64,000 nucleotides of DNA from Celerinatantimonas sp046054195 (lineage in GTDB: Bacteria; Pseudomonadota; Gammaproteobacteria; Enterobacterales; Celerinatantimonadaceae), in contig NZ_JBEQCS010000002.1 of assembly GCF_046054195.1 (NCBI RefSeq), forward strand, positions 186,001 to 250,000. The letters are read 5' to 3'. This document shows positions 33,641 to 42,392 of the stretch, piece by piece. Every line of letters starts with the position of its first letter. Position 1 is the stretch's first letter. Below the pieces are notes generated by a model. The model worked only from the letters and a program-made list of their open reading frames with translations. It was not told the DNA's origin and did no database searches. The position numbers and the translations under genes are program-made.

Positions 33641-34099
33641 TTAGTCAAACTGAGGGATTACATGCGCTTTTTTTATATTTGAAAGAGCAATACGTTGCTG
33701 CTTATTGTTAGCTTCAAGGGTGATAATTTCACCTTCAAGCGCAGTTAATTTCCCTTTCCATTTGCGCTGGTTTTCCACCGGCATGCGCAATTGTACAAAG
33801 ATTTCATCACCGATCACTTTTTCATAATGAGCGGCCTTAAATAAAGGTCTCTCCATTCCCGGAGATGAAACTTCCAGGTTATACTCAGTACTGATTGGAT
33901 CCTCAACATCAAGAATCGCGCTCACCTGATAACTCACCTCAGCGCAGTCATCAACTGTGATACCCTGCGGATGATCAATATAAATCCTCAGCACAGAATG
34001 TTTTCCGGCGCTGACAAATTCGACGCCTAGCAATTCATAGCCAGTCGCATCGACAGCCGGTTCAAGCATCTCGGTTAAGCGTTGCTCAATCGTTGCCAA
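33641..34099 (-). CDS. rimP: Ribosome maturation factor RimP
   Basis: 152 residues, needed for 30S maturation. It begins MATIEQRLTEMLEPAVDATGYELLGVEF and contains VLRIYIDHPQGITVDDCAEVSYQVS and the YNLEVSSPGMERPLF signature. It is the first protein gene after the initiator tRNA gene, with a terminator-like hairpin between them, as in the E. coli metY-rimP-nusA operon. Confidence 0.97.
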   Translation of the reverse strand: MATIEQRLTEMLEPAVDATGYELLGVEFVSAGKHSVLRIYIDHPQGITVDDCAEVSYQVSAILDVEDPISTEYNLEVSSPGMERPLFKAAHYEKVIGDEIFVQLRMPVENQRKWKGKLTALEGEIITLEANNKQQRIALSNIKKAHVIPQFD

Positions 34100-34173
34100 A
34101 TTCCCCTCCAGAAAAGAAAAAAGGGCCTAAAAGCCCAGAGACAAGACACAAAGTGCATCATGAAGATAACAAA

Positions 34174-34193
34174 AAGCCCCGAATACGGGGCTT
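34174..34193 (-). terminator. Hairpin terminator/attenuator between the initiator tRNA gene and rimP
   Basis: An AAGCCCCG-AATA-CGGGGCTT stem with a run of five T following on the minus strand. A further inverted pair, CACAAAG (34147) and CTTTGTG (34209), flanks it. Read-through or antitermination would be required for cotranscription of metY with rimP-nusA-infB. Confidence 0.8.
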
Positions 34194-34238
34194 AGAGTAA
34201 ACCAAACTCTTTGTGCCTACCCGAGCTTACCTCGAGAT

Positions 34239-34315
<77 letters not shown>

Positions 34316-34374
34316 TCCGAAAACTGGAGGAATTATAGCATCGCCCCAGTCGCTTTTAAAGAGTTGTATATATT

Positions 34375-34461
34375 TGGTGCCGAGAGCGGGACTTGAACCC
34401 GCACGCCCAAATGGGCACTACCCCCTCAAGATAGCGTGTCTACCAATTCCACCACCTCGGC
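34375..34461 (-). tRNA. leuU: tRNA-Leu(GAG)
   Basis: 87 nt with CCA and a long variable arm (GTGCCCATTTGGGCGT). The anticodon loop CTTGAGG gives GAG. The acceptor stem is GCCGAGG with one variant pair at the 3' side. It lies 6 bases after the secG stop, the same arrangement as leuU in E. coli. Confidence 0.95.
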
Positions 34462-34467
34462 TAAAAA

Positions 34468-34848
34468 TTACTCTGGTACTTGGTCAACCGGAGAGTTGCT
34501 TGATTTTTTATCACTTGCAACTTTCGGTGCATCTTTTTTCTGAGCTGGAGCTTGTGTAACTTGTTTTGTTACCGCTGGCTCTTTGCCTAAGTTCTCCCAT
34601 TTACTGCTACTAGAAGAAGGAGATGCAGATAGATGACCTAATGCCAAACTAATTACAAAAAACAGTGTTGCTAATACTGCGGTCGACCGGGTCAGGAAAT
34701 TACCTGAGCCTGAGGAGCCAAATACAGTATTTGATGCTCCGGCACCAAATGAGGCTCCCATATCGGCGCCTTTACCCTGCTGGATCAGCACTAGGCCAAC
34801 CAGACCTATTGCGACTAGCAGATATACACCTAATAAAATGTTGTACAT
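34468..34848 (-). CDS. secG: Protein-export membrane protein SecG
   Basis: A small subunit of the SecYEG translocon, 126 residues. Two membrane helices (YNILLGVYLLVAIGLVGLVL and TAVLATLFFVISLALG) flank the conserved cytoplasmic loop GKGADMGASFGAGASNTVFG. The polar Ser/Lys/Ala tail is variable in the family. It lies downstream of glmM and is followed immediately by tRNA-Leu. Confidence 0.96.
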   Translation of the reverse strand: MYNILLGVYLLVAIGLVGLVLIQQGKGADMGASFGAGASNTVFGSSGSGNFLTRSTAVLATLFFVISLALGHLSASPSSSSSKWENLGKEPAVTKQVTQAPAQKKDAPKVASDKKSSNSPVDQVPE

Positions 34849-35009
34849 TGCTAAACCTTAACCTTGGGCTCACTATCACTAGCAAGACTTTAATCAGCGA
34901 ACCACTGATTACCGAAGCGGGCTGAATATTAACGAACCCGCAGGTGATTGACAAGTGAATGTTGCAGAAATTTTCTATCCTAGTGATCTTTCGCTGAAAT
35001 TATGTGCAA

Positions 35010-36347
35010 TCAAGCACATTGACTGCGCACTTCCTCTGCAATTTCACTGGCTAAACGTTCCACGAGAGTATGGTTATCGCCTTCAACCATCACACGCAAT
35101 AACGGCTCAGTACCAGATTTGCGCAACAACACTCGGCCACCATCGCCTAATTGTTGTTCAGCTTTGGCAACGGCTGCTAACACCGCTTCACTTTCGAGTG
35201 GGTCTTGCTGACCTTTAAAACGAACATTAATCAAAATCTGTGGGTAGAGTTGCAACGAACCGAGCTGCTCACGAAGTGACTTACCATCATGACGCATCGC
35301 GGCCAACACTTGCAGGGCAGAAACAATACCATCACCCGTTGTGGTGTGGTTTAGACAAATAATGTGTCCTGAGTTCTCGCCACCTAGCATCCAATCATGT
35401 TCAAGCAGTTGCTCCATTACGTAGCGATCACCAACTTTAGCTCGAACAAACGGAATATTGAGTTTTGCAACAGCCTGCTCAAAGGCTAAATTGGTCATTT
35501 GTGTTCCAACAATCCCACCTTTTAATAACCCTTGGCGCTTGTAAAAATCGGCAATGATATACATCAGTTCGTCGCCATCAACCTGTTGGCCTTGATGGTC
35601 AACCATCATCACTCGGTCACCATCGCCATCAAAAGCAATTCCCAAATCAGCCTGATGCTCAAGTACTTTGGCACTTAACGCTTTGGTATTCGTTGCACCA
35701 CATTCAAAGTTAATATTTAACCCGTTTGGCTCAACTGCAAATGCAATAACTTCAGCGCCGAGCTCTTTAAACACATTTGGAGCAATGTGATAAGTTGCGC
35801 CATTGGCACAATCGACCACAATTTTGAGCCCTTTTAAATTCATGTTTGAAGGGAACGTACTTTTACAAAATTCGATGTAGCGGCCAGCTGCATCAACAAT
35901 TCGCGAAGCCTTGCCTAATTGCGCTGATTCAACACACGTCACCGGTTTCGCTATCTGCGCTTCGATCTCGTGCTCAATGTCATCGGGAAGCTTAGTACCT
36001 TGAGCGGAAAAGAATTTAATCCCATTATCGTAATAAGGATTATGTGAAGCACTGATGACAATCCCAGCTTCTGCATTAAATGTTCGCGTTAAATAGGCAA
36101 CCGCAGGCGTTGGCATTGGGCCCATGAAACTGGCATTAATCCCAGCGGCAGCAAGGCCCGCTTCAAGCGCAGATTCGAGCATATAACCGGAAATTCGGGT
36201 ATCTTTGCCGATAAGAACCTTGTGTGTACCCTGTTGACTTAAAACCTGACCTGCGGCCCAACCTAGCTTTAAGGCAAAATCAGGCGTAATAGGAAACTCA
36301 CCTACACGACCTCGTACCCCATCGGTACCAAAATATTTTCTACTCAT
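35010..36347 (-). CDS. glmM: Phosphoglucosamine mutase
   Basis: Converts glucosamine-6-phosphate to glucosamine-1-phosphate for UDP-GlcNAc synthesis. 445 residues. It starts MSRKYFGTDGVRGRVGEFPI. The phosphoserine loop is GIVISASHNPYYDNG (Ser near 102), the metal loop DGDGDRVMMVD and the C-terminal phosphate site RKSGTEPLLRVM. The gene is 4 bases after folP, the standard folP-glmM pair. Confidence 0.98.
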   Translation of the reverse strand: MSRKYFGTDGVRGRVGEFPITPDFALKLGWAAGQVLSQQGTHKVLIGKDTRISGYMLESALEAGLAAAGINASFMGPMPTPAVAYLTRTFNAEAGIVISASHNPYYDNGIKFFSAQGTKLPDDIEHEIEAQIAKPVTCVESAQLGKASRIVDAAGRYIEFCKSTFPSNMNLKGLKIVVDCANGATYHIAPNVFKELGAEVIAFAVEPNGLNINFECGATNTKALSAKVLEHQADLGIAFDGDGDRVMMVDHQGQQVDGDELMYIIADFYKRQGLLKGGIVGTQMTNLAFEQAVAKLNIPFVRAKVGDRYVMEQLLEHDWMLGGENSGHIICLNHTTTGDGIVSALQVLAAMRHDGKSLREQLGSLQLYPQILINVRFKGQQDPLESEAVLAAVAKAEQQLGDGGRVLLRKSGTEPLLRVMVEGDNHTLVERLASEIAEEVRSQCA

Positions 36348-36351
36348 GTTG

Positions 36352-37176
36352 TTATTTATGATCCATCGATTGATAAGTTACTTTTAAAACATCTGCTGTT
36401 TCGCGCACATCATGAACCCGCAGGATAGCGGCACCTTTCATTGCTGCAATGCAAGCACCCGCAAGGCTGGCTGCTAAGCGCTCATCGACAGGGCGATTAA
36501 GCAACTTACCAAACATGCTTTTACGAGACACACCAACCAGCAATGGGTATCCAAGAGAGTGAAAATCTTCTAGATGACGCAGCATCGAAAAATTATGCTC
36601 GAGCGTTTTACCGAAACCGAACCCTGGATCAAGAATGATATTTTCTGCTCTCACGCCAGCGGTAATAGCAATCTCGGCGCGCTTGTTTAAGTAGTTTACC
36701 ACTTCTGAAACAATATTCTGATAGCGAGGCGAATCTTGCATCGTTTCAGGCTGCCCTTGCATATGCATTAAACAAACAGCCACATCAGCTTGAACTGCCG
36801 CTTCAATCGCGCCCGGCTCATTAAGGGCGTTAATATCATTAATAAGATCAGCGCCAGCTTTACAAGCTTCTGCCATCACACTTGCATGGCGTGTATCAAT
36901 CGAAACCAAACAACCTAACTCTTGTTTGATAGCCTTAATTGGGCCAATAGTGCGCTTTAGCTCTTCTTCAACACTGACTTCAGCAGAACCTGGACGCGTT
37001 GACTCACCACCGATATCAATAATATCAGCGCCGTCTTCAATCATTGCTCTGGCGTGTTCAATCGCTTTATCTTCAGCAAGATACTTGCCACCGTCAGAAA
37101 ACGAATCAGGCGTGCAATTTAAGATCCCCATTACCATTGGGCGATCATAGCTGCGCCCTGCTATTGTTATTTTCAT
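36352..37176 (-). CDS. folP: Dihydropteroate synthase
   Basis: A folate-pathway enzyme joining p-aminobenzoate to the pterin pyrophosphate; target of sulfonamides. About 274 residues. MGILNCTPDSFSDGG and DIIDIGGESTRPG are the two Prosite-type signatures, with LDPGFGFGKTLEHN later. I start at ATG 37176 (MKITIAGRSYDRP) because the GAAGG ribosome site lies inside the upstream extension from TTG 37191. It follows ftsH after a strong terminator. Confidence 0.97.
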   Translation of the reverse strand: MKITIAGRSYDRPMVMGILNCTPDSFSDGGKYLAEDKAIEHARAMIEDGADIIDIGGESTRPGSAEVSVEEELKRTIGPIKAIKQELGCLVSIDTRHASVMAEACKAGADLINDINALNEPGAIEAAVQADVAVCLMHMQGQPETMQDSPRYQNIVSEVVNYLNKRAEIAITAGVRAENIILDPGFGFGKTLEHNFSMLRHLEDFHSLGYPLLVGVSRKSMFGKLLNRPVDERLAASLAGACIAAMKGAAILRVHDVRETADVLKVTYQSMDHK

Positions 37177-37196
37177 GATCAACCTTCTCAAACAAA

Positions 37197-37223
37197 AAAG
37201 CCCTGTGGTAAACCACAGGGCTT
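37197..37223 (-). terminator. Intrinsic terminator between ftsH and folP
   Basis: A 12-bp perfect stem (AAGCCCTGTGGT / ACCACAGGGCTT) with a run of six T on the minus strand. It indicates that folP-glmM-secG need another promoter or read-through. Confidence 0.85.
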
Positions 37224-37240
37224 ATACTTCTTAACTGATT

Positions 37241-39187
37241 TTAAGGAATAGGAGTTTCATCCGGTTTACTATCGGGATGAGCCTTATCCGCATCATCATC
37301 TTTTTGTGTTGATGTTTTATCTTCAGCCGTTGCACTTGGTGGCTGCTGATTATTGTCTCTGCTGTTATCTTTTTGCCAATCTGCTGGCGGCCGAGGATCT
37401 TTATGCTCCATCAAGTCGTCAATCTGTTTGGCATCAATCGTTTCATATTTCATCAGTGCATCTTTCATCGCATGAAGAATATCAATGTTATCTTCAAGCA
37501 ACTGTTTAGCACGGTTGTAGTTACGATCAATAACCAGGCGAATCTCTTCATCAATGGCACGCGCTGTTTCATCAGACATATGTTTCGATTTAGCAGCACT
37601 GCGACCTAAGAATACTTCGCCTTCTTCTTCGGCATAAAGTAGTGGCCCCATTTTTTCGGAAAGCCCCCACTGGGTAACCATTTTACGAGCAATTTCAGTT
37701 GCTCTTTCAATGTCGTTACTCGCCCCAGTCGACACTTTTTCGACACCATAAATAATCTGTTCAGCTAAACGACCACCGTACAAACTAGAAATCATACTTT
37801 CCAGATGACGTTTACTGTGACTCACGCGGTCCTGCTCAGGTAAGTACATTGTTACACCCAGCGCGCGACCGCGAGGAATAATACTCACTTTATAAACAGG
37901 GTCGTGATCAGGTACCAAACGACCGATAATAGCATGGCCTGCTTCATGATAAGCAGTCATCTCTTTTTCATCTTCGGTCATAACCATTGATTTACGCTCA
38001 GCGCCCATCATGATTTTATCTTTGGCTTTTTCAAACTCGTCCATTGATACGACGCGTTTGTTACCGCGGGCGGCAAACAATGCCGCTTCGTTAACTAAGT
38101 TCGCCAAATCGGCACCAGAGAAACCTGGTGTACCACGTGCAATCACACTGGCATCAACATCATCACCCAGTGGCACTTTACGCATATGCACTTTAATAAT
38201 CTGTTCACGACCACGAACATCAGGCAGACCAACCGTTACCTGACGGTCGAAACGACCAGGACGCAGTAATGCTGGATCAAGTACATCTGGGCGGTTAGTT
38301 GCGGCAATAACAATAATACCTTCATTACCTTCAAAACCGTCCATTTCGACCAACATCTGGTTCAAGGTCTGTTCACGTTCATCATGGCCACCGCCTAAAC
38401 CGGCACCACGTTGACGACCAACCGCATCGATTTCGTCGATAAAGATGATACATGGTGCTGATTTTTTAGCTTGTTCGAACATATCACGCACACGAGATGC
38501 ACCGACACCCACGAACATTTCGACAAAGTCAGAACCAGAAATAGTAAAGAACGGAACTTTAGCTTCACCAGCAATTGCTTTGGCGAGCAATGTTTTACCA
38601 GTACCTGGAGGACCAACCATCAAGACACCCGTTGGAATACGTCCGCCAAGTTTTTGGAAACGGGTTGGATCACGCAGATAATCAACCAGTTCAGCAACAT
38701 CTTCTTTGGCTTCATCACAACCAGCCACATCAGCAAAGGTCGTTTTGATTTGGTCTTCACTCATCAAGCGGGCTTTACTTTTACCAAAGGACATTGCCCC
38801 TTTACCGCCACCGCCTTGCATTTGACGCATGAAGAAAATCCACACCCCAATTAACAAAATCATCGGGAACCATGAGATGAAGATCGAAGTTAACAAGCTC
38901 TGCTCTTTAGGAGCTTCACCAATAACTTTTACATTATGGTTGATTAAATCATTAAGAATATCCCGATCAGGCATCGGCATAATGGTAGTAAAGTGTTCGC
39001 CAGTACGCTTAACACCCTGAATCTTCTGACCATTAATCCGGACCTGACGGATTTGATCTTGCGAAACGTTCTTAACGAACGTTGAGTAGTCCTCTTGCTG
39101 CGCACTGGAGGTATCCGGGCTGAAACTTTGGAAAACTGACATCAGCACCACGGCTATAACCAGCCACAAAATCAGATTTTTCGCCAT
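37241..39187 (-). CDS. ftsH: ATP-dependent zinc metalloprotease FtsH
   Basis: A membrane-anchored AAA+ protease that degrades LpxC, sigma-32 and unassembled membrane proteins. About 648 residues. The N-terminus MAKNLILWLVIAVVLMSVFQ has the first helix, and a second helix lies near 100-120. Walker A is GPPGTGKT, Walker B FIDEIDAVGRQRG, the SRH follows, and the zinc motif is HEAGH. The start is ATG 39187, matching the conserved N-terminus; an in-frame TTG at 39196 adds three residues. The C-terminal 45 residues are polar and disordered. It lies downstream of rlmE. Confidence 0.98.
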   Translation of the reverse strand: MAKNLILWLVIAVVLMSVFQSFSPDTSSAQQEDYSTFVKNVSQDQIRQVRINGQKIQGVKRTGEHFTTIMPMPDRDILNDLINHNVKVIGEAPKEQSLLTSIFISWFPMILLIGVWIFFMRQMQGGGGKGAMSFGKSKARLMSEDQIKTTFADVAGCDEAKEDVAELVDYLRDPTRFQKLGGRIPTGVLMVGPPGTGKTLLAKAIAGEAKVPFFTISGSDFVEMFVGVGASRVRDMFEQAKKSAPCIIFIDEIDAVGRQRGAGLGGGHDEREQTLNQMLVEMDGFEGNEGIIVIAATNRPDVLDPALLRPGRFDRQVTVGLPDVRGREQIIKVHMRKVPLGDDVDASVIARGTPGFSGADLANLVNEAALFAARGNKRVVSMDEFEKAKDKIMMGAERKSMVMTEDEKEMTAYHEAGHAIIGRLVPDHDPVYKVSIIPRGRALGVTMYLPEQDRVSHSKRHLESMISSLYGGRLAEQIIYGVEKVSTGASNDIERATEIARKMVTQWGLSEKMGPLLYAEEEGEVFLGRSAAKSKHMSDETARAIDEEIRLVIDRNYNRAKQLLEDNIDILHAMKDALMKYETIDAKQIDDLMEHKDPRPPADWQKDNSRDNNQQPPSATAEDKTSTQKDDDADKAHPDSKPDETPIP

Positions 39188-39382
39188 GTCACTCAAGACT
39201 AAGACCTCTGTAGGTGGGTAAAGAAATAAAAACTACATAATATTAATGTAGCCTACTATAGATTGAATTCGCTAGCCACAGTATAAACTTCTGACCTTAG
39301 GAACTCATTTAAAATTCAAAAATACATGCTGTTAAACACAAATGGCGATAAATCGACCAAAACAAACAGCTTACACGTTCTA

Positions 39383-40012
39383 TCAGCCTTTAAACCCGCT
39401 AGCGACTAGATAAACTTCACGCGAACGAGCGCGAGAAGAATCCGGCTTGCGTGTTTTCACTGTTTTAAACAAATCTCGCACATCTTTGAGATAAGCTTCA
39501 AAACCTTCGCCTTGAAACACCTTGACCACAAACTTGCCATTGGGCGCTAGTACATCACGACACATATCCAATGCCAACTCGACCAAATACATCGCTCGAG
39601 ATTGGTCAACCCCCTGATTACCGCTCATGTTCGGCGCCATATCAGACATAATTAAATCGACTTTACCTTCGCCAACGCGCTGTAAAATCGCATTTAACAC
39701 ACTCTCTTCGCGAAAATCGCCTTGAAGAAAATCAACCCCAGCGATCGGGTCCATCGGTAAAAGATCGCACGCAATTACCCGACCATTGCCATCAATCTCA
39801 CTGGCTGCATACTGTGACCAACCTCCAGGAGCTGCTCCTAAATCGACGATTGTCATCCCCGGAGCGATGAGCTTGTCACGCTCTTGGATCTCTTCAATTT
39901 TAAATACTGCCCGGGAACGAAGCCCCTGACGTTTTGCCTCTTGAACATAATGATCATCATGATGTTCATTGAGCCAGCGCTGCGAACTTGCAGAATGTTT
40001 TTTCTTTGCCAT
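39383..40012 (-). CDS. rlmE: 23S rRNA (uridine-2'-O) methyltransferase RlmE
   Basis: Also called FtsJ/RrmJ. It methylates U2552 of 23S rRNA. 209 residues, with the SAM-binding VDLGAAPGGWSQYA and the catalytic K-D-K-E residues expected in RSRAVFKIEEI, MSDMAPNMSG, KFVVKVFQGEG and SREVYLVASGF. It lies upstream of ftsH and divergent from yhbY, the usual arrangement. Confidence 0.97.
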   Translation of the reverse strand: MAKKKHSASSQRWLNEHHDDHYVQEAKRQGLRSRAVFKIEEIQERDKLIAPGMTIVDLGAAPGGWSQYAASEIDGNGRVIACDLLPMDPIAGVDFLQGDFREESVLNAILQRVGEGKVDLIMSDMAPNMSGNQGVDQSRAMYLVELALDMCRDVLAPNGKFVVKVFQGEGFEAYLKDVRDLFKTVKTRKPDSSRARSREVYLVASGFKG

Positions 40013-40154
40013 ATTTTATCATTATCAATAGCGTCCGGCGAATAACCTAAGCTTTGATTTAACTAAACAACCAGATATCGCCGTAGGTTAACGTCTTTAA
40101 CAGGTTGAGCTCAAGCTTTACGGCTATTTTTCCGGTTGGATGTCTACTTAGATG

Positions 40155-40173
40155 GCGGTAAAATACCGCTTTT
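40155..40173 (+). other. Small terminator-like hairpin before yhbY
   Basis: GCGGTA-AAA-TACCGC followed by TTTT, ending 20 bases before the yhbY start. It could act as an attenuator or shape the leader. It is short, so the call is tentative. Confidence 0.4.
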
Positions 40174-40193
40174 CAACCCTTAATTGGAAAAAG

Positions 40194-40487
40194 ATGCAAC
40201 TATCTAACAAACAAAAGCAGTTTTTAAAAGGACTTGCTCACAAACTTAAGCCAGTTGTTCTGCTAGGCAGTAACGGCCTAACCGAAGGTGTTCTGGCAGA
40301 AATCGATAGTGCTCTAGCAACGCACGAGCTGATTAAAGTGAAGATCCCCTCAGGTGATCGTGAACTAAAAGCTCAAATTGCTCAGACCATTGCACTAAAC
40401 ACTGAAGCGACACTAGTCCAGACAATTGGCAATATTGGTGTTTATTACCGTCCTAGCGAAGAGCCCAAAATCGAGCTACCTCGCTAA
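40194..40487 (+). CDS. yhbY: Ribosome assembly RNA-binding protein YhbY
   Basis: A 97-residue CRS1/YhbY-domain protein, associated with the pre-50S subunit. It begins MQLSNKQKQFLKGLAHKLKPVVLLGSNGLTEGV and ends GNIGVYYRPSEEPKIELPR. The GLTEGV-type loop and KVKIPSGDRE are conserved. The start is ATG 40194, which gives exactly the E. coli length; an upstream in-frame start at 40152 would run through the hairpin at 40155-40173. Confidence 0.95.
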   Translation: MQLSNKQKQFLKGLAHKLKPVVLLGSNGLTEGVLAEIDSALATHELIKVKIPSGDRELKAQIAQTIALNTEATLVQTIGNIGVYYRPSEEPKIELPR

Positions 40488-40521
40488 CACTTGCGCCCTT
40501 TTATCAGCTCAGTCGGCAGGA

Positions 40522-41436
40522 TCACTCCACCGACTGAGTCTTACGAATATGAGCATAGTTAAGCACACCCACAAAAATACTGCCACCAATCAGATTCCCA
40601 ATGACCGCTAAAGCGATAAACCGGGCGACTTCAACCAAGCTCAATGATGAGCCAATTAAATAAGCGGCAAATATTTCAACCGATCCGGCAATCGAATGAT
40701 GCAAACCACCAATGCCTATCACAAAAGTCACAATATAAATCACAACTATCTGTGAGAGCATCGGAGCCGTTGACATAATGAGCCACGCACCCAGCGCCAT
40801 TAGCCATCCGGCTAAAATCGCACTGACAATCAGCGCCCTGGCGCTATATCCAACCAGATGATGGCCAATCGCGATGTATCCTTGGTGAGCGTGAATAACC
40901 GGTTCGGCGGCATCAAGCAGACAGGCAATAATAAATGCACCAACGATATTTCCCAACAAAACGATGGCCCACAATCGAACCAGCCTTAACCAACTCGTTC
41001 GCCTATCAAGAACTGGATAAACCGCAGTTGCGGTATGTTCAGTAAACAACTGTGTGCCACTCATGATGCACATCACAAAGCCAAGTGGGTAAACAAATGC
41101 GGTGATTAACCGAGCAGAAATGAGCCAATGAATTTCATCGACCTGACGCTGCACAATAGCAACGGACATTGCGGTAAACCCAAGGATTAACCCCGCAGCC
41201 ATGGAGGAAAGGAACAATGAAAAAAACGGCCGTTGCAACTGTTCTAACCCTTCATGAATAGCACTTTCTAAAATGTCATCGGGGTGACGTCGCGATTGGT
41301 CAGTACGCTTAATGATAACTGGCACATAATCTCTATCTTCAACCAAGCGTTCTTTTTCGCGCCCGGTATGAATGCGAGACTCCTCGCCTTCACTTTCATT
41401 TTGATCATGAGCATCAGGATGATACGTCTGTTTCAA
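40522..41436 (-). CDS. Formate/nitrite transporter (FNT) family protein, YfdC-like
   Basis: 304 residues. An N-terminal hydrophilic, charged region of about 60 residues precedes six helices of the FNT fold, with duplicated elements such as GTQLFTEHTATAVYP and GIGGLHHSIAGSVEIFAA. This resembles the YfdC subgroup rather than FocA/NirC, so the substrate is uncertain. The start is TTG 41436, supported by an AGGAG site 7 bases upstream. It is monocistronic and convergent with yhbY. Confidence 0.85.
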   Translation of the reverse strand: MKQTYHPDAHDQNESEGEESRIHTGREKERLVEDRDYVPVIIKRTDQSRRHPDDILESAIHEGLEQLQRPFFSLFLSSMAAGLILGFTAMSVAIVQRQVDEIHWLISARLITAFVYPLGFVMCIMSGTQLFTEHTATAVYPVLDRRTSWLRLVRLWAIVLLGNIVGAFIIACLLDAAEPVIHAHQGYIAIGHHLVGYSARALIVSAILAGWLMALGAWLIMSTAPMLSQIVVIYIVTFVIGIGGLHHSIAGSVEIFAAYLIGSSLSLVEVARFIALAVIGNLIGGSIFVGVLNYAHIRKTQSVE

Positions 41437-41715
41437 CTGTGTCTCCTATTTTCATGTTTCATGGCAACTGTGAACACTCTGATATGACGATTACAAAAAT
41501 CAGCAGAGCTATTTAACTTTTTTGCATAAGAAAGTGATTAAAAATCAATTTTCTCTAAAACCTGTAAAATGATAAATAAGCAAACACCATTATTGTCTAT
41601 CAAGTTAGTTATTATTAATAGACACTGACTAAATTTCAAATTGAATTTGGCCGTTCGATACTTTTAAAATTCCCGCATCCGCGTGAAATTACGACATAAC
41701 CCCAACCAAAGGCAT
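41437..41715. other. Intergenic region between greA and the FNT gene
   Basis: With the greA terminators this is a 345-base gap. It is AT-rich and has no supportable frame. It should hold the promoter of the FNT gene. A near-palindrome, TGATTAAAAATCA (around 41536), is not a proper FNR site because its spacing is wrong. Confidence 0.45.
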
Positions 41716-41779
41716 AAAAAAACGCCATGTAAAATGGCGTTAAAAAAGGGCATCCACGAAAAAGCGGCCGAAGCCGCTT
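41716..41779 (-). terminator. Two tandem hairpins ending greA
   Basis: The first, right after the stop, is AAGCGGC-CGAA-GCCGCTT (41762-41779). The second is AACGCCAT-GTAAA-ATGGCGTT (41721-41741), followed on the minus strand by TTTTTTTAT. The second has the full form of an intrinsic terminator. Confidence 0.85.
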
Positions 41780-41781
41780 AA

Positions 41782-42261
41782 TTATGCAATATATTCTACA
41801 TTGGTGATTTCGTATTCAACAACGCCACCTGGCGTTTTTACTTCAACCACGTCATCCAGCTCTTTACCTATTAACGCGCGAGCAATCGGTGAATTAACTG
41901 AAATCAGGTTTTGTTTAATATCAGCTTCATCATCACCGACAATGCGATATTTCACTTCTTTTTCTGTATCTAAATTCACCAATGAAATGGTCGAACCAAA
42001 AATTACTTTACCGTTATTCGGAATTTTGCTCACGTCAATGACCTGAACATTAGATAATTTAGCCTCAATTTCCTGAACACGCCCTTCGCAAAAGCCTTGC
42101 TGTTCGCGTGCGGCATGGTACTCAGCATTTTCTTTTAAATCTCCATGCTCACGAGCTTCTGCGATCGCAGCAGTAATTTCAGGGCGGCGAACGGTTTTTA
42201 AATAATCGAGTTCTTCACGTAGTTTTTGCGCGCCTCGTACAGTCATTGGGATCTGATTCAT
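41782..42261 (-). CDS. greA: Transcription elongation factor GreA
   Basis: A 159-residue factor that makes RNA polymerase cleave backtracked transcripts. The N-terminal coiled coil has the acidic tip (REHGDLKENAEYHAAREQQGF), and the C-terminal FKBP-like domain ends in VVEYEITNVEYIA. The start is ATG 42261 (MNQIPMTVRGAQKLREEL), matching the conserved N-terminus. The frame is open to 42387, but that stretch runs through the carB terminator. It lies downstream of carB. Confidence 0.97.
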   Translation of the reverse strand: MNQIPMTVRGAQKLREELDYLKTVRRPEITAAIAEAREHGDLKENAEYHAAREQQGFCEGRVQEIEAKLSNVQVIDVSKIPNNGKVIFGSTISLVNLDTEKEVKYRIVGDDEADIKQNLISVNSPIARALIGKELDDVVEVKTPGGVVEYEITNVEYIA

Positions 42262-42289
42262 GTTGTGCCCTTTCTTGTAAATGCAAAAA

Positions 42290-42317
42290 ATCTGGGGAAT
42301 GTTGCCATTCCCCAGAT
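42290..42317 (-). terminator. Intrinsic terminator of the carAB operon
   Basis: A 12-bp perfect stem (ATCTGGGGAATG and complement) with a 4-base loop and a run of six T on the minus strand. A second G/C-rich hairpin (42359-42378) lies directly after the carB stop. Confidence 0.9.
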
Positions 42318-42392
42318 GGAATTTTATTAACTTGACGGTTAGTTTACCGTGAATCAGCGAGGGGGTGAAGCCCCCCTCAAGCGTCACAGCAC

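Noticed and set aside
41530..41550. FNR-like palindrome upstream of the FNT-family gene
   Set aside because: The TGAT and ATCA half-sites do not have the required 4-base spacing with full TTGAT/ATCAA arms.
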